Positions 5,966 through 9,244 of a DNA stretch of 9,244 nucleotides are shown here, piece by piece. The stretch comes from Sulfurovum sp. (GTDB lineage Bacteria > Campylobacterota > Campylobacteria > Campylobacterales > Sulfurovaceae): positions 1 to 9,244 of the forward strand of contig WGDG01000003.1 in NCBI GenBank assembly GCA_015493425.1, written 5' to 3'. The position numbers were made by a program, and so were the translations under genes. Under the pieces are notes generated by a model that had not been told where the DNA came from, did no database searches, and saw nothing but the letters and a program-made list of their open reading frames with translations. How positions within the stretch are numbered: position 1 is the first letter of the stretch; each line of letters opens with the position of its first letter.

Positions 5966-6014
5966 GGTGTTGTGGGGCGACCGAAGGAAGTGCCTGTGGT
6001 GCACAACACCCTAC
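5966..6014 (-). repeat. REP-like palindrome, minus orientation, GTAG-headed
   Basis: Read on the minus strand, GTAG (6014-6011) is followed directly by GGTGTTGTG (6010-6002) and, after 27 bases, by its exact complement CACAACACC (5974-5966), a 9-base perfect stem. The inner 27 bases include further short complementary tracts (GGC/GCC). It shares the GTGTTGT core and the GTAG head with the plus-oriented copy at 5886-5910, so the two form an inverted pair like a BIME. Confidence 0.55.
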
Positions 6015-6057
6015 GGGAATATTTGCAAAAGACTAATAAACACAAGGTTGAAACAAA

Positions 6058-8319
6058 ATGAGTGAAACTAAAAAAGATTTTCTACGCGCCATTGTTGAAG
6101 AGGATTTGAAAGCGGGCAAATATGAGGCGGTGCATACCCGTTTCCCGCCTGAACCCAACGGCTTTCCGCACATCGGGCATGCCAAGTCGATCGTACTGAA
6201 CTTTGGTATTGCACGGGACTTCAAAGGGCAGTGTAACCTTAGAATGGACGATACCGACCCGACCAAAGAGGACATGAAGTATGTCGAAGCGCTCAAAGAT
6301 GCGGTCAAGTGGCTGGGGTTTGAGTGGGGTGAGAAGGTTTACTTTACCTCTGACTACTTTGGCAAACTCTACGACTATGCTGTGGAGCTTATCAAGATGG
6401 AGAAGGCGTATGTTGACAGCCTGAACGAAGAGGAGATCCGCGAGTACCGCGGCACGGTCACAGAGCCCGGACGACGCAGCAAGTATGCCCAGCGCAGTGT
6501 GGAGGAGAACCTCGATCTGTTTGAGCGTATGAAAAACGGCGAGTTTGAAGAGGGGGCACATGTACTGCGTGCAAAGATAGACATGGGCTCACCCAATATG
6601 AAGATGCGCGATCCGCTGCTCTACCGCATCCGTCACGCCAGCCACTACCGTGTGGGTGAGGGGTGGCATGTCTATCCCATGTATGATTTTGCGCACTGCC
6701 TTTCAGACTACATGGAGGGCATTACCCACTCTCTGTGTACGCTGGAGTTTGAGAACAACCGTGACATTTACGACTGGGTCATCGAGACACTGGGGCTTGA
6801 ACCGCCGCGCCCGTATCAGTATGAGTTTGCCCGTCTGAACATGAACTATACGGTCATGAGCAAGCGGAAACTGCTGGAACTGGTAGAGGGCGGCTACGTC
6901 AACGGCTGGGACGACCCGCGTTTGCCTACCATTGCCGGTTACAAACGCCGAGGCTATACACCCGAGTCCATCATCACATTCTGTGAGCAGATCGGTGTGG
7001 CGAAAGCCAACTCCACCGTCGATGTCGCACAGCTTGAGTTTTGCATCCGTGATGACCTCAATACCAAGGTGCCACGTGTGATGTGTGTGCTCGATCCGCT
7101 GAAAGTGACCATAGAAAACTATGAGGGCAGTGAACTGCTCGATGCTTCCTACTATCCGCATGATGTGCCAAAAGAGGGCTCAAGAAAACTGCCGTTCTCC
7201 AAAGAGATCTACATTGACCGAAATGACTTCAGCGAACATCCGCCAAAAGGCTACTACCGCCTGACACCCGAGCAGCCTGTAAGGCTCAAACATGCATACA
7301 TCATTGCCTGCAAAGAGGTGGTCAAAGATGCAGATGGGAACATTGTCGAGATCAAAGCCGAGTACTACCCAGACTCCAAAAGCGGCTCAGATACCAGCGG
7401 CATCAAAGTACGCAGCGCCATTCAGTGGGTCGATGCTGCATCTGCCAAAAAAGCAGAGGTAAGAGTGTATGACAGACTCTTTAAATGCGAAGCACCCGAA
7501 GGGCTGGACGATCTCAACCCTGATTCTTTGAAAGTCATCAAAGATGCGCTTATCGAACCTGCGGTGATCGAAGAAAAGCCCGATGTGCGCTTCCAGTTCG
7601 AGCGTGAGGGGTACTTCTATGCCGATCCGGTAGAATACAGTGATGAGAACCCGGTCTTTAACAAAATCGTCGGGCTCAAAGACTCATGGGCAAAAAAAGA
7701 GAAACCGAAATCGCAGCCTGCCAAAAAGCAAAAGCAGCCAAAACCGGTACAAAAAGAGGGTGAAGTAGCCCCCATGAGTGCCGAAGAGCAGGGCAGATAC
7801 GACCGCTTTACCCATGAGTACAAACTCAACCCCGAAGTAGCAAACACCCTTGCACGTGACGAGAAACTTTCTCACTTCTTTGACGAAGCCGTTTCCGTCC
7901 ATGAAAGCCCGGTAACCATCGCCAACATCGTTGCCAACGATGTCGCACGTGTGTTCAAAGAAAATGGTACCGAGAGCCTCACTTTTGGAGCCAAAGAGGT
8001 CGCAGAGCTTGCCAAAATGCTCGATGAAGAGACCATCTCAAGCAAGATCGCCAAACAGGTCTTTGAAGAGATGACCGCTACGGGAAAATCACCGGATGCC
8101 ATTGTCGAAGAGAAAGGACTCAAGCAGATCAGCGACCCTGCCGAAATCGCCCCGATCATCGATGATGTCATTGCCAAGAACCCTGACAATGTCGCCAAAT
8201 ACAGAGACGGTAACCAAAAACTCTTTGGCTTTTTTGTCGGGCAGGTACTTAAAGCGACAGGCGGGAAAGCGAATCCGAAGGTGGTGAATGAGCTTGTGAG
8301 GGAGAAGTTGGAGGCTTAG
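6058..8319 (+). CDS. glnS: Glutaminyl-tRNA synthetase with C-terminal YqeY/GatB-like domain
   Basis: Charges tRNA-Gln with glutamine in the cytosol (Gln + ATP + tRNA), making the Glu-tRNA-Gln/GatCAB route unnecessary for tRNA-Gln. The length of 753 aa compares with about 554 for E. coli GlnRS. The GlnRS-specific start PPEPNGFPHIGHAKSI (30-45) contains HIGH at 38-41. VMSKRKL (266-272) is the KMSKS loop. Residues about 340-540 are the beta-barrel anticodon-binding domain. A Lys/Gln/Pro-rich linker (546-566) leads to a helical tail (about 574-753) ending KLFGFFVGQVLKATGGKANP, the family signature of YqeY and the GatB tail. Such fused tails are known in Deinococcus GlnRS, where they help bind tRNA-Gln. 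ATG 6058 has AAGG ten bases upstream. All catalytic motifs are intact. Divergent from the degenerate gltX; foreign origin is likely because most Campylobacterota rely on GatCAB. Confidence 0.96.
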   Translation: MSETKKDFLRAIVEEDLKAGKYEAVHTRFPPEPNGFPHIGHAKSIVLNFGIARDFKGQCNLRMDDTDPTKEDMKYVEALKDAVKWLGFEWGEKVYFTSDYFGKLYDYAVELIKMEKAYVDSLNEEEIREYRGTVTEPGRRSKYAQRSVEENLDLFERMKNGEFEEGAHVLRAKIDMGSPNMKMRDPLLYRIRHASHYRVGEGWHVYPMYDFAHCLSDYMEGITHSLCTLEFENNRDIYDWVIETLGLEPPRPYQYEFARLNMNYTVMSKRKLLELVEGGYVNGWDDPRLPTIAGYKRRGYTPESIITFCEQIGVAKANSTVDVAQLEFCIRDDLNTKVPRVMCVLDPLKVTIENYEGSELLDASYYPHDVPKEGSRKLPFSKEIYIDRNDFSEHPPKGYYRLTPEQPVRLKHAYIIACKEVVKDADGNIVEIKAEYYPDSKSGSDTSGIKVRSAIQWVDAASAKKAEVRVYDRLFKCEAPEGLDDLNPDSLKVIKDALIEPAVIEEKPDVRFQFEREGYFYADPVEYSDENPVFNKIVGLKDSWAKKEKPKSQPAKKQKQPKPVQKEGEVAPMSAEEQGRYDRFTHEYKLNPEVANTLARDEKLSHFFDEAVSVHESPVTIANIVANDVARVFKENGTESLTFGAKEVAELAKMLDEETISSKIAKQVFEEMTATGKSPDAIVEEKGLKQISDPAEIAPIIDDVIAKNPDNVAKYRDGNQKLFGFFVGQVLKATGGKANPKVVNELVREKLEA

Positions 8320-8321
8320 GA

Positions 8322-8621
8322 TCAGCCACCATTAGATAACATCTTTTCAATCTTGGCTTTGTTCAGCTTTAGAATCTTTTTATAGTCAAGCCCTTCACTT
8401 GTACCAAGATTTTGTGTAATCTCTTTTTGGGCTGCAATTATCGTTTGTATGCCACTGTAGTCTTCTGAAAATATATCGATGTCATAGGACATACGATGCC
8501 CGTAGTAAAGTGAAGATAATGCAGTACCACCGCCAAAAGACCAGTCGGAAACACCATAATCCTGCAAAATTTGGTAAGCGATATGGAAAAGCTCTTTTTG
8601 CGTAGAAAAATTGTAAGTCAT
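8322..8621 (-). pseudogene. Truncated AbiEii/AbiGii-type nucleotidyltransferase toxin
   Basis: The N-terminal part of a type IV toxin-antitoxin nucleotidyltransferase, 99 residues from ATG 8621 (a GTG at 8624 is also possible). Visible motifs are FGGGTALSSLYYGHRMSYDI then DIF: the GG(T/S)AL nucleotide-binding turn (about 31-36) followed by R44 and the metal-binding DxD pair Asp48/Asp50. Family members are 200-300 residues and carry a third carboxylate and a helical C-terminal half. Here the frame stops about 50 residues after DxD, two bases from the convergent glnS stop. The abrupt end at glnS suggests 3' deletion by rearrangement, so it is probably inactive. It overlaps the upstream small gene (TGATG), the usual antitoxin-toxin coupling. 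AbiEii relatives transfer nucleotides to tRNA or similar targets; whether this fragment does is doubtful. Confidence 0.7.
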
Positions 8622-8938
8622 CACAGTAATGAAGGAATATCTCTCAAGTCGTATCCTCTTTCATTGAGGATGTGATAGATGTGGAGCACATTGGAACGAC
8701 TGATGTGCTCATGCTCCATAAATGAGCGGATTAATGCAGGATTGGCTTCGTTAAAGAGTCTTAAATAGAGATGGATATATGACCCATTAAATGATGAAAG
8801 GAGTGAGCGCAGCATCGATGTGTTAACATGCCCACTGCGGTCATAGGAATAGTTGCAAAAGCCAACCAGTGCATGCACAGGGCTACCTTGCGGTGTCGGT
8901 ACCGGTTCGGTAGAGTTACGCCGTCTATACTGAAGCAT
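8621..8938 (-). CDS. Small protein upstream of the AbiEii-like gene, possible antitoxin
   Basis: A 105-residue soluble protein that I do not recognise. It has an excellent RBS (AAAGGAGG, 8944-8951, five bases before ATG) and an extended -10 promoter, and its stop overlaps the start of the nucleotidyltransferase gene, so the two are one operon. The N-terminus is basic (MLQYRRRNSTEP) and the middle is rich in Ser, Asn and Tyr. The C-terminal third (about 72-100, EHEHISRSNVLHIYHILNER, then GYDL) could form a helix-turn-helix-like unit. Position suggests an antitoxin or autoregulator for the toxin, but it lacks an obvious AbiEi N-terminal winged helix. Could instead be an unrelated orphan gene. 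Confidence 0.65.
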   Translation of the reverse strand: MLQYRRRNSTEPVPTPQGSPVHALVGFCNYSYDRSGHVNTSMLRSLLSSFNGSYIHLYLRLFNEANPALIRSFMEHEHISRSNVLHIYHILNERGYDLRDIPSLL

Positions 8939-8943
8939 ATCCG

Positions 8944-8951
8944 CCTCCTTT
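8944..8951 (-). promoter_or_regulatory. Strong Shine-Dalgarno of the putative antitoxin gene
   Basis: AAAGGAGG on the minus strand, five bases upstream of the ATG at 8938. It is the strongest ribosome binding site in the window and fixes the start of the 105-residue protein. High antitoxin translation relative to the RBS-less toxin is a common pattern. Confidence 0.8.
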
Positions 8952-8971
8952 CATTCAGATTATTTTTGATT

Positions 8972-8980
8972 ATTATAGCA
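8972..8980 (-). promoter_or_regulatory. Extended -10 promoter of the putative toxin-antitoxin operon
   Basis: TGCTATAAT on the minus strand is a perfect extended -10 (TGnTATAAT), 33 bases upstream of the ATG at 8938. No -35 match lies at the usual distance, as expected for extended -10 promoters. Confidence 0.6.
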
Positions 8981-9003
8981 TAGTTTTGGGGAGGAGAGAT
9001 TTG

Positions 9004-9048
9004 TTTAGCTTTTAAATACTATTGCAAACTATAGATTTTTAAGCTAAA
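9004..9048. repeat. Inverted repeat between divergent genes
   Basis: TTTAGCTT (9004-9011) and AAGCTAAA (9041-9048) are exact 8-base arms around 29 AT-rich bases. They lie between the putative toxin-antitoxin operon and the rightward partial gene. It may be an operator for either gene; chance formation in AT-rich DNA is possible. Confidence 0.35.
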
Positions 9049-9070
9049 ATAAATTACTTCAAAGGGGAAG

Positions 9071-9203
9071 ATGAGATTTTATGGCATATACCGAAAGTAC
9101 ATCGAGAAGTACCACAGTGACAAGGTGTGGGAGTTTCTGGACTTCATTTTGGAGCGGTACGAAAAAGATAGGGTCAAGATGGGGAGTGGTAAACTCTCGT
9201 CAC
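9071..9203 (+). CDS. Partial ORF at contig edge, unknown function
   Basis: An ATG with AAGGGG just upstream (9062-9067, rather close) opens a frame of 44 codons up to the adapter junction at 9204. The in-frame TAA at 9050-9052 means the gene cannot begin much earlier. The peptide reads MRFYGIYRKYIEKYHSDKVW, then EFLDFILERYEKDRVKMGSG, then KLSS: charged, aromatic and helical, with a protein-like composition, unlike the Thr/Ser/Trp-rich product of the other frame (ATG 9081). The piece from VWEFLDFILERY to GKLSS vaguely recalls the C-terminal domain of type I restriction R subunits (W/EFLxFVLxxY ... KLxxLLxLKY), which would make it a detached fragment, but this is only an impression. Any residues beyond 9203 would come from adapter and must be ignored. 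Confidence 0.5.
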
Positions 9204-9244
9204 CTGTCTCTTATACACATCTGACGCTGCCGTCGAAGGCTTAG
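9204..9244. other. Illumina Nextera adapter left at the contig end (not genomic)
   Basis: CTGTCTCTTATACACATCT (9204-9222) is the exact Tn5 mosaic end used in Nextera libraries. It continues with GACGCTGCCG (9223-9232), then T, then CGA, the complement of the Nextera read-1 adapter TCGTCGGCAGCGTC with one mismatch at 9233. The last eight bases, AGGCTTAG (9237-9244), are the complement of CTAAGCCT, the Nextera i5 index known as S508/N508. The order mosaic end, adapter, index is that of an untrimmed read-through, so genomic sequence ends at 9203. Confidence 0.95.

Larger units (their letters stand above)
5690..6057. other. 368-bp divergent intergenic region between gltX and glnS
   Basis: No protein-coding ORF or tRNA is evident here. 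Going from gltX outwards it holds a leader hairpin (5706-5723), two minus-strand TATAAT boxes (5727-5732, 5769-5774), a long dyad (5750-5792), an AT-rich tract with a candidate plus-strand -10 (5818-5823), and a hairpin TGGAAT/ATTCCA (5855-5860 with 5872-5877). Next come two inverted REP-like palindromes (5886-5910 and 5966-6014), then the glnS ribosome binding site AAGG (6044-6047). This is an unusually large and structured gap for such a compact region. Confidence 0.8.

Noticed and set aside
5886..6014. CRISPR repeats or integron attC site
   Set aside because: Only two palindromes in opposite orientation with unequal spacing; no regular spacers and no attC core RYYYAAC/GTTRRRY pair.
5886..6057. 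Riboswitch or T-box leader for glnS
   Set aside because: No T-box sequence, specifier loop, antiterminator or terminator with a T-run is visible; the inverted GTAG-headed palindromes are better explained as REP-like repeats.
9081..9203. Alternative frame from ATG 9081 at the right edge
   Set aside because: Its product is Thr/Ser/Trp-rich and low in charge, typical of a wrong frame; the ATG 9071 frame has normal protein composition and an SD-like sequence.
9204..9222. Tn5 end: a natural transposon insertion
   Set aside because: The mosaic end is followed by read-1 adapter and an exact Nextera i5 index complement and then the sequence ends; this is library adapter, not a Tn5/IS50 copy.

Overview
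This window is a contig-end piece of a bacterial chromosome, most probably from Campylobacterota (Sulfurovum/Sulfurimonas-like). The main reason is gene order. A run of genes (small Cys protein, fbp, mobB, a divergent lipoprotein gene, slt, yggT, gltX) matches, from memory, the Campylobacter jejuni block Cj0839c-Cj0845c, and slt-yggT-gltX matches Helicobacter pylori HP0645-HP0643. Moderate GC, short intergenic gaps and AT-rich extended -10 promoters fit this as well.

Layout, left to right. Bases 1-168 hold the end of a UPF0213-type GIY-YIG gene that was not called as an ORF because it has no start in the window. A 129-residue protein of unknown function follows. A leftward operon mobB-fbp-small Cys protein converges on it. 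A divergent lipoprotein gene lies to its right. The next leftward operon is gltX-yggT-slt, with 4-nt and 3-nt junctions. A 368-bp regulatory gap then separates gltX from the divergent gene glnS. Convergent to glnS is a truncated AbiEii-like nucleotidyltransferase with its small upstream partner. The window ends in a partial ORF and 41 bases of Illumina Nextera adapter.

The most interesting point is the aminoacyl-tRNA synthetase pair. The gltX product is full length (425 aa) and keeps its C-terminal tRNA-binding half, but every ATP/Glu-site signature is gone: HIGH, RIEDTD..R, RGxDH and KMSKR. In H. pylori the gene at this locus is, as I recall, gltX2, the GluRS that mischarges tRNA-Gln for GatCAB. 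Here a bona fide GlnRS gene (with a YqeY/GatB-like tail) sits immediately next to it. A consistent reading is that acquiring GlnRS relieved the need for GluRS2, whose gene has since become a pseudoenzyme or been put to a new use. The gap between them carries an inverted pair of GTAG-headed REP-like palindromes (the signature of RAYT-type elements) and a long dyad over putative gltX promoters. The truncated toxin gene on the other side of glnS also suggests this locus has been rearranged.
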